Assembly (NCBI RefSeq): GCF_004784465.1
Contig: NZ_SRRU01000002.1
Span: 310,001-374,000 of the forward strand
DNA: 64,000 nt
Source: Streptomyces griseoluteus
GTDB taxonomy: Bacteria; Actinomycetota; Actinomycetes; Streptomycetales; Streptomycetaceae
Direction of reading: 5' to 3'
Shown here piece after piece: positions 17,976-26,085 of this stretch (position 1 is its first letter; each line of letters opens with the position of its first letter). The notes under the pieces are model-generated. The model made no database searches. It saw only the letters and a program-made list of their open reading frames with translations, and was not told the origin of the DNA. The position numbers and the translations under genes were made by a program.

Positions 17976-18824
17976 ATGCCGTCCCCGCCCTCCGCCCCGC
18001 AGGTCAGCGACCGGTTCCCCGGCCCGCGCCGCGGGGACTGTCCCTGGTGCGGCTCGGCCCGCCTGCGCACCCGGCTGCGCGGACCCCGAGCCGTCGCCCT
18101 CGACGAGTGCGAGGCGTGCGCCCACGCCTTCCAGAACCCCCGGTCGCCCGCCGACGCCCCCTCGTCGCCCGGCCGCTCCCACCGCGCCACCGCCCGCGCC
18201 CTCGCCCTCGCGGGGCTGGCCGATCCCGAGAGCTGGCTCGACGTCGGGACCGGGCACGGCCACTTCCCCGAGGCCGCGCGGGAGTTCTTCCCGTACACCA
18301 GCTTCGACGGGCTCGACCCCACCGCGCGGGTCGAACGGGCGCTCGCCGAGGGCCGGGTCGAGGAGGCCCACCGGGGGCTGCTCACCACGCCCGGCGTCAC
18401 CGACCGGCTGCGCGCCCGCTACGACGTGGTCAGCATGCTCCACCACCTGGCCCACGTCCCCGACCCCCGCGCCGAACTGCGCGCCGCGCTGGCCGTACTC
18501 CGCCCCGGCGGCCACCTCGTCGTCGAGGCCCCGGCCCCGGACAGCGCCTACGCCACCCTCCTGGGCTCCCTCTGGCCCCCGCACCGGCACGCCCACCTGC
18601 TCCCGCTGCCCAACCTGGAGGCCGAACTGCACGCCCTGGGCTGCACGGTCACCACCACGGCCCGCGTCCACCAGCCCCAGGACCTCACCACGGCCTTCCC
18701 CCGCCCCCTGCGCGCCCCCCTGAGGGCCGCCACCGCCCTGGACCACCTCCTGGGCCCCCTCACCCGCCGGACCCGCTTCGCCAACACCTACCGGGTCGTG
18801 GCCCGCAGACCAGGACGGTCCTAG
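17976..18824 (+). CDS. Class I SAM-dependent methyltransferase with N-terminal zinc-ribbon-like segment
   Basis: The 282-residue protein begins with a Cys-x2-Cys and a second Cys-x2-Cys (GDCPWCGSARL, later DECEACAHAF), a likely zinc knuckle at about residues 18-45. A methyltransferase domain follows, with motif I WLDVGTGHGHFPEAA near residue 87 and motif II FDGLDPTARVERA, then YDVVSMLHHLAHVPDP. Such zinc-knuckle methyltransferases often modify sugars or small molecules (Methyltransf_13/23 groups); the substrate cannot be told. The ATG at 17976 follows CAGGAGCCGCC. It lies between cobT and cobU on the opposite strand and overlaps the cobU 3' end by 4 bases. Confidence 0.8.
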   Translation: MPSPPSAPQVSDRFPGPRRGDCPWCGSARLRTRLRGPRAVALDECEACAHAFQNPRSPADAPSSPGRSHRATARALALAGLADPESWLDVGTGHGHFPEAAREFFPYTSFDGLDPTARVERALAEGRVEEAHRGLLTTPGVTDRLRARYDVVSMLHHLAHVPDPRAELRAALAVLRPGGHLVVEAPAPDSAYATLLGSLWPPHRHAHLLPLPNLEAELHALGCTVTTTARVHQPQDLTTAFPRPLRAPLRAATALDHLLGPLTRRTRFANTYRVVARRPGRS

Positions 18825-20020
18825 CCCCGCAGCACCAGCGCCTGACCCGCCACCACAAGCACGACCTGCTCGCACTCCGAGGCGAACGCCGCGTTCAGGC
18901 GGCCCAGTTCGTCGCGGTAGCGGCGGCCGGAGGGGGTGGCCGGGACGATGCCGGAGCCGACCTCGTTGGAGACGGCGACGACCGTGCGCCGGGTCTCGCG
19001 GACCGCCCGGGTCAGTTCATGGACGCGGTCGCGCAGCGCCTTCTCGCCGCCGTCGGCCCACTGGGCGTCGTCCCAGGCGCCGACCGCGTCCATCACGTCG
19101 GTGAGCCAGAGGGAGAGGCAGTCGACGAGGAGGGGCGGACCGTCCTCGGCGAGGAGCGGGACCAGGTCCGTCGTCTCCGCCGTACGCCAGGAGCCGGGAC
19201 GGCGTTCGCGGTGCGCGGCGACCCGGTCCGCCCACTCGCGGTCCCCGGCGTGGGTGCCGCCGGTCGCCGCGTAGACCACGTCCGGGAAGGACTCCAGACG
19301 CCGTTCCGCCTCCACCGACTTGCCCGAGCGGGCGCCGCCCAGCACCAGCGTCCGGCGCGGCACGTCCGGGACCTCGTCGTACGCGCCCACCGCCAGCGTC
19401 AGCCCGTCCGGCACCGTCCGCGCCCCGGCCGCCGCCAGCCGCCGGGGCAACTCCGTCGCCTGCGGCACGTCGTGGTCCAGGTGGACCGCGACGACATCGG
19501 TCGCCGGACCCACTCCGCCGGCCGCCCGCAGCCGGGCCAGCGCGTCCGGGCGCCCCACGATGTCGGCCAGCACCATGTGGTACGGCTCCGCCACCCGCTC
19601 CAGGCCCGCCGGGGAGCCGCCCGGCGGGAGGTACAGCAGCTTCAGCCCGTCCGGCCCGGTCACCTCGTACCCCGTACCGCCCGCGTCCATCGCCAGGGCC
19701 CGGACCCGATGCCCCGTCAGCAGGGTCAGATCGCGGCCGTCCGGCACCCGGACCGGCTGGGGGAGTCCGGCGGGGACCTCCACGGCGGGCCCGTCGTGCG
19801 GGTGGGAGAGGAGCACCTGGCGGACCCGGCCCAGCGAGTGCCCGGCGCGGGCCGCGGCGAAGGCGGCGCCCGGTGTCAGGTCCAGCAGCAGGGCCCCGTC
19901 CACCAGCAGCGCGGTGGCCGCCCGCGCGTCCGGGCCGAGCGCGCTCGCGCACACGGCACAGGGGCAGTCGGGGCGGGGCAGTCCCGAGGGGGCACCGGTG
20001 CCGAGCAGAGTGACGTCCAC
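18821..20020 (-). CDS. cobU: Fusion of a PhnP/PqqB-like metallo-beta-lactamase domain with adenosylcobinamide kinase/guanylyltransferase
   Basis: The 399-residue protein is about twice the length of stand-alone CobU (about 180). Residues 1-220 resemble a metallo-beta-lactamase fold: it begins with DVTLLGTGAPSGLP, has the CxCxxC-type PDCPCAVCASA that in PhnP/PqqB-like proteins binds structural zinc, and continues VLLSHPHDGPAVEV. In the last of these the usual HxHxDH is reduced to HPHD, so metal binding may be lost. Residues 226-399 are CobU: P-loop LGGARSGKS (about 227-235), AATGGTHAGDREWADRV with the guanylylated-histidine region HRERRPGSWRT, and VVAVSNEVGSGIVP. CobU phosphorylates adenosylcobinamide and adds GMP. 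The start is GTG at 20020; longer frames give no domain. Confidence 0.85.
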   Translation of the reverse strand: MDVTLLGTGAPSGLPRPDCPCAVCASALGPDARAATALLVDGALLLDLTPGAAFAAARAGHSLGRVRQVLLSHPHDGPAVEVPAGLPQPVRVPDGRDLTLLTGHRVRALAMDAGGTGYEVTGPDGLKLLYLPPGGSPAGLERVAEPYHMVLADIVGRPDALARLRAAGGVGPATDVVAVHLDHDVPQATELPRRLAAAGARTVPDGLTLAVGAYDEVPDVPRRTLVLGGARSGKSVEAERRLESFPDVVYAATGGTHAGDREWADRVAAHRERRPGSWRTAETTDLVPLLAEDGPPLLVDCLSLWLTDVMDAVGAWDDAQWADGGEKALRDRVHELTRAVRETRRTVVAVSNEVGSGIVPATPSGRRYRDELGRLNAAFASECEQVVLVVAGQALVLRG

Positions 20021-20153
20021 GGAACCGATTTTCGCCTGTCCCGGCGGACGCCGCGCACCGGGCCACCTGAGCGGACGATGATCCACGATGTCCTGTGGGC
20101 GGCGCCGCGGACCGCATACCCTGCCCGCAGGAGTCGGATCGAAGGAGGCCCGC

Positions 20154-20366
20154 ATGACAGCTTGGACGTGGCGGTTCGAGAAGGCCGACGGGACGGAGGT
20201 CCCGCCCGCCGTGGAGCCCGAGGAGTTCACCACGCAGGGCGACGCCGAGTCCTGGGTCGGCGAGAACTGGAAGGCGCTGCTCGAGGGCGGTGCGGACCAG
20301 GTGCGCCTCTTCGAGGAGGGCACCGAGATCTACGGGCCGATGAGCCTCGACGCCGAAGCGGTGTAG
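20154..20366 (+). CDS. Small conserved hypothetical protein
   Basis: A 70-residue acidic protein starting MTAWTWRFEKADG, with GDAESWVGENWKALLEGG and LFEEGTEIYGPMSL. The ATG at 20154 follows GAAGGAGGCCCGC, a good ribosome site. No known domain is recognised; I recall homologues of the same length throughout Streptomyces, which supports it being real. It is divergent from cobU and convergent with the HtrA-like protease gene, from which a small hairpin separates it. Confidence 0.75.
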   Translation: MTAWTWRFEKADGTEVPPAVEPEEFTTQGDAESWVGENWKALLEGGADQVRLFEEGTEIYGPMSLDAEAV

Positions 20367-20378
20367 CCCCGGTCCAGC

Positions 20379-20402
20379 GGGGGCGGGACCACTCCCGCTC
20401 CC
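20379..20402. terminator. Short bidirectional hairpin between convergent genes
   Basis: GGGGGCGGGA pairs with TCCCGCTCCC around a 4-base loop (one G-T pair), in the 48-base gap between the small hypothetical and the HtrA-like gene. Confidence 0.5.
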
Positions 20403-20414
20403 GTCGGGGTGCCC

Positions 20415-21488
20415 TCACTGTTCCCCGAGCGTCACCTCGGCCCTGTGCCGGGAGTCCGAGCGCTCGTAGGTGACCGTGACCTTCTCGCCGGGCTTCTTCC
20501 CCGCCAGCACCGCGGCGAGTTCCGTGGCGGTGTCGACCGGGCTGTCGCCCAGCCGGGTGATCACATCGCCCGCCTCGAGTCCCGCCTTCGCCGCGGGGCC
20601 GCCCCGCTGCACCGTGACCACCGCCGCTCCGGCGGGCCGGTAGCCCTCGTCCACCACCGTGCGGACCGTGACGCCCAGCGCGGCCCGGCCCGAGTCGGTG
20701 ACCTTGCCGGTGGCGATGATCTGCCCGGCGACCGTACGCACCATGGACGCCGGGATGGCGAAGCCGATTCCCGGCGCCGCGCCGCCCTGCATTCCGGGGT
20801 CGGTCGCGCCCAGCGTCGGGATGCCGATGACCTGGCTGTTCAGGTTCACCAGGGCGCCCCCGCTGTTGCCCGGATTGATCGCGGCCGAGGTCTGCACCAT
20901 GTTGGGGATCGTGGCGCCCGGACTCCCGTCGCCGCCCGGCTCGCTGACGGTCCGCCCGGTGGCCGAGACGATGCCCTGGGTCACGCTGGAGGCCAGCCCG
21001 AGGGGGGAGCCCATGGCGAGCACGATCTGGCCGACCTCCACCTTGTCCGAGTCGCCGAACACCGCCGGGTGCAGGCCCGCCGGGGCCTTGTCCAGCTTGA
21101 TCACCGCGAGGTCCTGCTCGGGATAGGAGTAGACCAAGGTCGCCGTCAGCGGGTCCTCGCTGCGGGCCGTGGTCACCCGGAAGGTCTTCTCCGAGCCGAT
21201 CACGTGCGCGTTGGTGACGATGTGGCCCTTGTCGCCGTATATCACGCCCGAACCGAGAGACGGGCCCGCCTGGATCTGCACGACCGAGCGCAGGACGTCC
21301 TTGATGACCTTCTGGTACTGGTCCTGGAGGTCGTCCGCCGCCATCGGCAGCGCCGCCTGGGCGGTCGGCGGCCCGTCCTTCCGGGCCTTGGCCGCCGGGC
21401 TGGAGCAGCCGCCCCCGAGGACGGCGGCGCACACCAGCACGACGGCCACGGCACCCCTGCGCCCGGCCCGGATACGGGAAGCGTCCAT
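20415..21488 (-). CDS. HtrA/DegP-like serine protease lipoprotein with PDZ domain
   Basis: The 357-residue protein begins with a lipoprotein signal (RRGAVAVVLVCAAVLGGGCSS; shown in part, lipobox cysteine about residue 28). The trypsin-like domain at about 60-245 has its histidine in VTNAHVIGSEK, aspartate in YPEQDLAVIKL, and serine in AINPGNSGGALVN. A PDZ domain fills about 255-357 (AGAAVVTVQRGGPAAKAGLEAGDVI). This is the HtrA architecture: an extracytoplasmic protease/chaperone for misfolded envelope proteins, here anchored as a lipoprotein rather than by a transmembrane helix. The ATG at 21488 has GGGGAGACTCGTCC upstream. It is encoded near pspA, another envelope-stress gene. Confidence 0.9.
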   Translation of the reverse strand: MDASRIRAGRRGAVAVVLVCAAVLGGGCSSPAAKARKDGPPTAQAALPMAADDLQDQYQKVIKDVLRSVVQIQAGPSLGSGVIYGDKGHIVTNAHVIGSEKTFRVTTARSEDPLTATLVYSYPEQDLAVIKLDKAPAGLHPAVFGDSDKVEVGQIVLAMGSPLGLASSVTQGIVSATGRTVSEPGGDGSPGATIPNMVQTSAAINPGNSGGALVNLNSQVIGIPTLGATDPGMQGGAAPGIGFAIPASMVRTVAGQIIATGKVTDSGRAALGVTVRTVVDEGYRPAGAAVVTVQRGGPAAKAGLEAGDVITRLGDSPVDTATELAAVLAGKKPGEKVTVTYERSDSRHRAEVTLGEQ

Positions 21489-21590
21489 GGACGAGTCTCC
21501 CCACGGGTCACAGACAGGGGCCCGCCGGATACGGCCGAACGGGACGGGGGCCTTCTGACAATTCCTGTCTGCCGCGCGACACCGTGCACG

Positions 21591-21634
21591 CTCCCCCAAG
21601 CTCTCGGCTCCGCTCGAGCAGGGGGTACCCCCAC
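21591..21634. repeat. Streptomyces-type palindromic intergenic repeat containing GGGGGTACCCCC
   Basis: CTCCCCCAAGCTCTCGG is followed by CTCCGCTCGAGCAGGGGGTACCCCCA, given here in two parts of the same run. The 12-bp palindrome GGGGGTACCCCC is at 21621-21632. I recognise this element as a frequent intergenic repeat in Streptomyces genomes. It sits in the leader of the HtrA-like gene and downstream of the methyltransferase gene, where it and the adjacent CGCCCTTCGGGCG hairpin (21649-21661) might act as a terminator. Confidence 0.6.
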
Positions 21635-21683
21635 TCGCCGCGCGGCCGCCCTTCGGGCGACGACGCGAATCGTCAGACAGGAC

Positions 21684-22499
21684 CTAGCCCCGCACCCCGC
21701 ACAGATGCAGCAGTTCCGCGATCCCCCGGTACGGGTCCGTGCGGCACGCGCGTTCCTCGACGGCGAGGAGGGCCTCCAGGTCGTCGGGGGAGACGGGGGC
21801 GGAGGGGACACGGCCGGCGAAGACCTGGACGCCGTACCAGGCGTGCAGCGGGGCGGCGATGCCGTGCAGGGTGGCCGTCAGGGCGGAGAGGCGGTCGGCG
21901 CGGCCCTCGGGGGCGGGCGCCGGCGGGCTGTCGCCGTCGGCCTCGGTGCGGGAACGGGGGAGCAGGGCGGCGCTGTCCAGCGCGGCCAGTGCACCGGCCC
22001 AGTCGCCGGCGAGACCGGGCCCCATGGCGAGGGCGTCGCCGTTGCGCACCAGCAGGGACAGCAGCCCGCCGGGCGCCAGCATCCGGGCCAGCCCGGCCAC
22101 CAGCGCGTCGGGCTCCTCGACATGCATCAGCACCCCGTGGCACAGCACCACGTCGAAGCTGCCCGGCAGGAAGTGCACCCCGGTGTCCCGGCCGTCGCCC
22201 TGCACCAGCCGGACCCGCTCGCGGATGCCGTCCGGCTCACCGGTCAGCGCCGCGCGCGCGGCCGCGACCAGCTCCGGGTCGCGCTCGACCCCGGTGACCA
22301 GGTGGCCGAGCCGGGCCAGGCGCAGCGCCTGCGCGCCCCGGCCCATGCCCACGTCGAGCACCCGCAGCCGCCGCCCGACGGAGAAGGCGCGGGCGAGCTG
22401 CTCGTCCAGCTGCCGGGTGACCAGGCGCTCCCGGATCAGCTCGCCCGGCGTGTGCGGCCCCGTGAGGGCCGCCGTGCCGGGAGCGGCGTCTGCGCTCAG
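21684..22499 (-). CDS. Class I SAM-dependent methyltransferase
   Basis: A protein of about 271 residues with motif I RVLDVGMGRGAQALRLA near residue 47, motif II LVTGVERDPELVAAARAAL, FDVVLCHGVLMHVEEPD and LAPGGLLSLLVRNGDALAMGPG. It resembles bacterial CmoA/SmtA-like methyltransferases; the substrate is not evident. The start is uncertain: no ATG or GTG lies in frame between the upstream gene and motif I. The best choice is a CTG at 22499 whose CTGA overlaps the stop of the DUF3043 gene and follows GGAGAGCGGCC. The other possibility is a start inside the DUF3043 frame, as far up as 22685. Either way the two genes are coupled. Confidence 0.82.
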   Translation of the reverse strand: MSADAAPGTAALTGPHTPGELIRERLVTRQLDEQLARAFSVGRRLRVLDVGMGRGAQALRLARLGHLVTGVERDPELVAAARAALTGEPDGIRERVRLVQGDGRDTGVHFLPGSFDVVLCHGVLMHVEEPDALVAGLARMLAPGGLLSLLVRNGDALAMGPGLAGDWAGALAALDSAALLPRSRTEADGDSPPAPAPEGRADRLSALTATLHGIAAPLHAWYGVQVFAGRVPSAPVSPDDLEALLAVEERACRTDPYRGIAELLHLCGVRG

Positions 22500-23092
22500 G
22501 GCCGCTCTCCGCGCTTGACCTGCGGCTTGGGCAGCCGCAGCCGGCGCATCTGCAGGGAGCGCATCAGGCCGTACATGACCGCGCCCCGGCGGTTGACGTC
22601 CGGGAACTTCTCGCCGAGCCGCTTGTTCAGCCGGTAGCCGCTGAAGGCGGAGTCGACGACGATCAGCACGATCACGATCAGCCACAGCAGCAGCGCGATG
22701 CTCTGGATCGAGGGCACCCGCACCACGCTGAGGACCAGGATCACGATGGCCAGCGGCAGGAAGAACTCCGCCACGTTGATCCGCGAGTCGACCCAGTCAC
22801 GGGCGAACTTGCGCACCGGCCCCTTGTCCCGGGCGGGCAGGTACCGCTCGTCGCCCCCGGCGAGCGCGCGGCGCTGCCGGTCCAGGGCCTGACGGCGGTC
22901 CTCGCGCTGCCGCTTCGCGGCGTCCTTGCGGGACACGGGCGTACTGGCGACACTGCGGCGCTGGGTCTGGGCCTCACTGCGCTTCGGCGTGGGCCGACCC
23001 TTGGGGGCCTGCGGGTCGCGGGGCTGCATGGAGCCGGTCACCTGCGCCTTGTCGGCGGGTGCCTTCTCTTCCTTCGCACGGCTACGGAACAC
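22496..23092 (-). CDS. DUF3043 domain membrane protein
   Basis: A 198-residue protein with a very basic, probably cytoplasmic N-terminal half (GRPTPKRSEAQTQRR, SRKDAAKRQREDRRQALDRQRRA), then DKGPVRKFARDWVDSRIN, two adjacent membrane helices (about 120-140 and 145-162), and a basic C-terminus. This is the DUF3043 pattern, restricted to actinobacteria and of unknown function. I take the GTG at 23092 (VFRSRAKEEK), since homologues begin there from memory; in-frame ATGs at 23113 and 23122 are alternatives and no ribosome site decides. It is translationally coupled to the methyltransferase gene. Confidence 0.78.
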   Translation of the reverse strand: MFRSRAKEEKAPADKAQVTGSMQPRDPQAPKGRPTPKRSEAQTQRRSVASTPVSRKDAAKRQREDRRQALDRQRRALAGGDERYLPARDKGPVRKFARDWVDSRINVAEFFLPLAIVILVLSVVRVPSIQSIALLLWLIVIVLIVVDSAFSGYRLNKRLGEKFPDVNRRGAVMYGLMRSLQMRRLRLPKPQVKRGERP

Positions 23093-23399
23093 AAAACCCA
23101 AGGGTACGGGCATCACCGGCATGGACCCCAGTCCCTCGGGGAACGATCCGGCAACGCCGGACGTCTATCGGGGTACAGAGGGGACGTCCTGGACGCTTCC
23201 CGGGCGAGTCGTACACCCCGCGGGGCGTCACCCCCGGGGATCACCTACTCCTCACGCCGGAGTGGCCGGGCCGGGGCTCGTTCTCGGGGAGGAGCGCATC
23301 GCTCCCCGAACGGTGCGGTAATGGTGGCAGGGCCCGTACTGTGGGTTCTGTCGCAGGATCGGTGAGCTGGAGTCCGTCAGAAGGGGGCGCGCGAAGCCC
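23093..23399. other. Intergenic leader of pspA
   Basis: A 307-base stretch between the divergent DUF3043 and pspA genes. It contains the candidate ECF promoter (23140-23165) and, in the transcribed leader, a hairpin TCGGGGAG / CTCCCCGA at 23284-23309. No small gene with a ribosome site is seen. Confidence 0.5.
23140..23165 (+). promoter_or_regulatory. Candidate ECF-sigma (SigE-like) promoter for pspA
   Basis: GGGAAC with its GGAAC core at 23140-23144 and CGTCTAT with GTC at 23163-23165 are spaced 18 bases apart. This matches the GGAAC and GTC hexamer cores used by Streptomyces envelope-stress ECF factors such as SigE. I recall pspA being reported as part of the S. coelicolor SigE response. 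It would give a leader of about 230 bases. Confidence 0.45.
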
Positions 23400-24197
23400 A
23401 TGAGCGGTGTCATGAAGCGTATGGGGATGATCTTCCGCGCGAAGGCGAACAAGGCCCTTGACCGGGCCGAGGACCCGCGCGAGACCCTCGACTACTCGTA
23501 CCAGAAGCAGCTGGAGCTGCTCCAGAAGGTGCGGCGCGGGGTCGCCGACGTGGCGACCTCCCGCAAGCGCCTGGAGCTCCAGCTCAACCAGTTGCAGCAG
23601 CAGTCCGGGAAGCTGGAGGACCAGGGCCGCAAGGCCCTCGCGCTCGGCCGGGAGGACCTCGCCCGCGAGGCGCTGTCCCGCCGCTCCGCCCTCCAGCAGC
23701 AGGTCACGGACCTGGAAACGCAGCACGCCACCCTCCAGGGCGAGGAGGAGAAGCTGACCCTCGCGGCCCAGCGCCTCCAGGCCAAGGTGGACGCCTTCCG
23801 TACGAAGAAGGAGACCATCAAGGCCACCTACACCGCGGCCCAGGCGCAGACCCGCATCGGGGAGGCGTTCTCCGGCATCTCCGAGGAGATGGGCGACGTG
23901 GGCATGGCGATCCAGCGGGCCGAGGACAAGACGGCCCAGCTCCAGGCGCGGGCCGGCGCGATCGACGAGCTGCTCGCCTCCGGCGCGCTGGACGACCAGT
24001 CCGGCATGGCCAAGGACGACATCCAGGCCGAGCTGGACCGCCTCTCCGGCGGTTCGGACGTCGAGCTGGAGCTCCAGCGGATGAAGGCCGAGCTGGCCGG
24101 CGGCTCCTCCGGCCGGCAGCAGGCCATCGAGGGCGGCACGGGCGGTCAGCAGGCTCAGCAGCAGCCGCAGGACACCCCCCGCTTCGACAAGCAGTAG
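23400..24197 (+). CDS. pspA: PspA/IM30 family phage-shock protein
   Basis: The 265-residue protein is almost entirely coiled coil, the ESCRT-III-like fold that coats damaged membranes. It starts MSGVMKRMGMIFRAKANKALDRAED, cited in two overlapping parts, with the amphipathic N-terminal helix, then the conserved DPRETLDYSYQKQLELL block, heptads up to about residue 215, and a Gln/Gly-rich flexible tail (QQAQQQPQDTPRFDKQ). The family maintains membrane integrity and proton motive force under envelope stress. It is followed 33 bases later by pspAA and has a long leader with a candidate ECF promoter. No PspB/C-type partners are seen, as expected in actinobacteria. Confidence 0.95.
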   Translation: MSGVMKRMGMIFRAKANKALDRAEDPRETLDYSYQKQLELLQKVRRGVADVATSRKRLELQLNQLQQQSGKLEDQGRKALALGREDLAREALSRRSALQQQVTDLETQHATLQGEEEKLTLAAQRLQAKVDAFRTKKETIKATYTAAQAQTRIGEAFSGISEEMGDVGMAIQRAEDKTAQLQARAGAIDELLASGALDDQSGMAKDDIQAELDRLSGGSDVELELQRMKAELAGGSSGRQQAIEGGTGGQQAQQQPQDTPRFDKQ

Positions 24198-24230
24198 CCC
24201 GCCGCCGGGACCCGCGCCGAGGAGGCCGTA

Positions 24231-24509
24231 GTGATCGTACGGATCATGGGTGAGGGCCAGGTGAGGCTGGACGACTCCCGCTTCCCTGAGCTGAACAAGC
24301 TGGACGACGAACTGCTCGCCGAGGTCGAGGGCGGTGACGAGGAGGGCTTCCGGCGCACCCTGCACGCCCTGCTGGAAGCCGTCCGGAAGCTGGGCACCCC
24401 GCTTCCGGACGACTCCCTGGAGCCCTCCGAGCTGATCCTGCCCGCCCCGGACGCCACCGTGGCGGAGGTCCGGGAGATGCTCAGCGACGACGGGCTGATC
24501 CCCGGCTGA
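24231..24509 (+). CDS. pspAA: PspA-associated protein PspAA
   Basis: A 92-residue acidic protein, MIVRIMGEGQVRLDDSR at the start, followed by LNKLDDELLAEVEGGDEEGF and a C-terminal PDATVAEVREMLSDDGLIPG. This matches the PspAA family, always encoded directly after pspA in actinobacteria. It is thought to act with PspA at the membrane; its exact biochemical role is not known. The start is GTG or ATG at 24231 with GAGGAGGCC upstream. Its stop codon abuts that of the convergent DUF3616 gene with no spacer. Confidence 0.9.
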   Translation: MIVRIMGEGQVRLDDSRFPELNKLDDELLAEVEGGDEEGFRRTLHALLEAVRKLGTPLPDDSLEPSELILPAPDATVAEVREMLSDDGLIPG

Positions 24510-25913
24510 TCAGCCCAGCGTGAAGAAGGTGGAGCGGGACTTCTGCCACTCCGGGTGGGCGAGGTCCTTGGCCTGGGTGCCGTCGCCGTAGAGGTCGGCG
24601 CTGCCGTCGTCGGTGATGAGCTGGACCCGGCCGCCGGACACGTCCAGGTCGGGCACCGACACCACGGACTCCCAGCCGCCCGCGTCCGCCGTGGGCAGGT
24701 CCAGCACCTTCACCGGCTGGTGCCCGGCCACCCCGTCCCAGCGGTACAGGGCGTAGGGCGCGCTGTTGTCCTCGGCCGCCCAGGACCCGGCGACGATCAG
24801 GTACTGCCCCTTGTCGTTCCGGCGCAGGTCACGCACCGAAAGACCGCCGAGGTCCAGCTCGACCGGGGTGCCGAAGGCCGCCTTCGCGCCGCGGGCAACC
24901 TGGTCCATGTCGGTCACCGGCACGAGCAGCGCCTTCCCGCCCTCGCTTGGCGGCACCAGCGGGGCGCGGAAGCCGACGTAGGCGGTGGTGGTGGAGCCGG
25001 GCGCGAACTCCAGGCCCTCCACGTTGAAGCCGTCCACCTGCTTCGGGGTCTGGCCGTCGGCGGTGGCGGCCGCGAAGCCGTACCGGTCCCCGTTCGCCTT
25101 GTCCCAGGCCACCAGGTCGTCCCGCAGCCTGTGCCCGGCGGTGCCGAAGGCCACCGAGGTCGCGGCGCCGGAGCCGGAGAGGGTGGTGGTGAAGACCGTG
25201 TTCCGGTCCGCCTTGTACTCACCGTCCTTGTTGTTGCCGAGCGAGCCGGTCCAGTACACGGTGTTCCCCACGCGGGCCGCGCCCTCGATGTCGACCTCCT
25301 TGGAGGCGCCCAGCGCGGAGGACAGGCTCCAGCTCCTCACCGGCGCGCCCGAGGCCGAGCCGTCGTACAGGCGCAGGGTGTTGTCCTCGTCGTTGGCCAC
25401 CAGGACGTAGCCGCCCCCCGCGTCCACGGCGGCGGAGGCGTCCGAGGCGCCGGTGAGGTAGCGGGCGTCGGCCGCGTGCCGGACGGCGGGGGAGGCCGCG
25501 TAGTGCAGGGTCGTGGTGGCGGACTTGCCGTCGGTGCCGGTCACCTTGAGCGTGAGGTCGGCGTACCCCCGGGCGCGGGCGGTCACCGCGACCGTACGGC
25601 TGCCGCCGGTGCCGGTGACCCGGACGTCCCCGGTGCCCGCCACCGTGCTCCGGCTGCTGGTGGACGGCGTCACCGTCAGCCCCGAGGCGTCCGCGCCGCT
25701 CTGCGCCACGGTCACCGTGACCACGGGGTCGCCACTCGCGCCGACGGCGCCGGACAGGTAGGCGGCCGAGAGCCTGATCGTCGGGGTGCCGGTGGACGCC
25801 GCGTGCACCGTGGCGGCCGGGCCGAGAACCGCCAGCAGGGCCACGGCGGTGGCGGTGGGGAGGAGACGGGAGGCGGGAGGGCGCACGGTCACTGCCTTTC
25901 GACGACGACGCAT
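24510..25913 (-). CDS. Secreted DUF3616 (beta-propeller-like) protein
   Basis: A 467-residue exported protein. The N-terminus has a basic region and a hydrophobic core (RLLPTATAVALLAVLGPAA) with a cleavage site after VHA, near residue 38. Residues 40-155 look like an Ig/calx-beta-type domain (IRLSAAYLSGAVGASGDPVVT). From about 160 the protein has the DUF3616 layout, with repeated blade-like segments such as YVLVANDEDNTLRLYDG, VDIEGAARVGNTVYWTGSLG, DGFNVEGLEFAPGS and GQYLIVAGSWAAEDN. These recall proteins that bind or hydrolyse extracellular compounds, but no catalytic residues are assigned. The ATG at 25913 is preferred over an in-frame ATG at 26000 and a GTG at 25892. It is convergent with pspAA without a terminator between. 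Confidence 0.8.
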   Translation of the reverse strand: MRRRRKAVTVRPPASRLLPTATAVALLAVLGPAATVHAASTGTPTIRLSAAYLSGAVGASGDPVVTVTVAQSGADASGLTVTPSTSSRSTVAGTGDVRVTGTGGSRTVAVTARARGYADLTLKVTGTDGKSATTTLHYAASPAVRHAADARYLTGASDASAAVDAGGGYVLVANDEDNTLRLYDGSASGAPVRSWSLSSALGASKEVDIEGAARVGNTVYWTGSLGNNKDGEYKADRNTVFTTTLSGSGAATSVAFGTAGHRLRDDLVAWDKANGDRYGFAAATADGQTPKQVDGFNVEGLEFAPGSTTTAYVGFRAPLVPPSEGGKALLVPVTDMDQVARGAKAAFGTPVELDLGGLSVRDLRRNDKGQYLIVAGSWAAEDNSAPYALYRWDGVAGHQPVKVLDLPTADAGGWESVVSVPDLDVSGGRVQLITDDGSADLYGDGTQAKDLAHPEWQKSRSTFFTLG

Positions 25914-26085
25914 CCGGTCCGGGCGGCCCGCATGCCGACGAGAAGGCTCGGGCCGCCCGGCCAACGGCGGGCGTCCGCCACGGGTATCCCCGGCGAACAC
26001 CGCCCGACACCTGACGTCCTGTTCCCCGGCCCGTCCCGGTCGTCCCTATACCCGGACTTTCCCGGCGACCCGTACTGTTCACCGG

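Noticed and set aside
12361..20153. Possible cobalamin riboswitch near cobS, cobT or cobU
   Set aside because: I looked for the conserved B12-box and found none in the gaps; the cob genes here seem not to be riboswitch-controlled.
24510..26085. Whether the DUF3616 gene and histidine kinase form a sensing pair
   Set aside because: They are divergent with no shared motif in the 172-base gap; nothing beyond adjacency supports a link.
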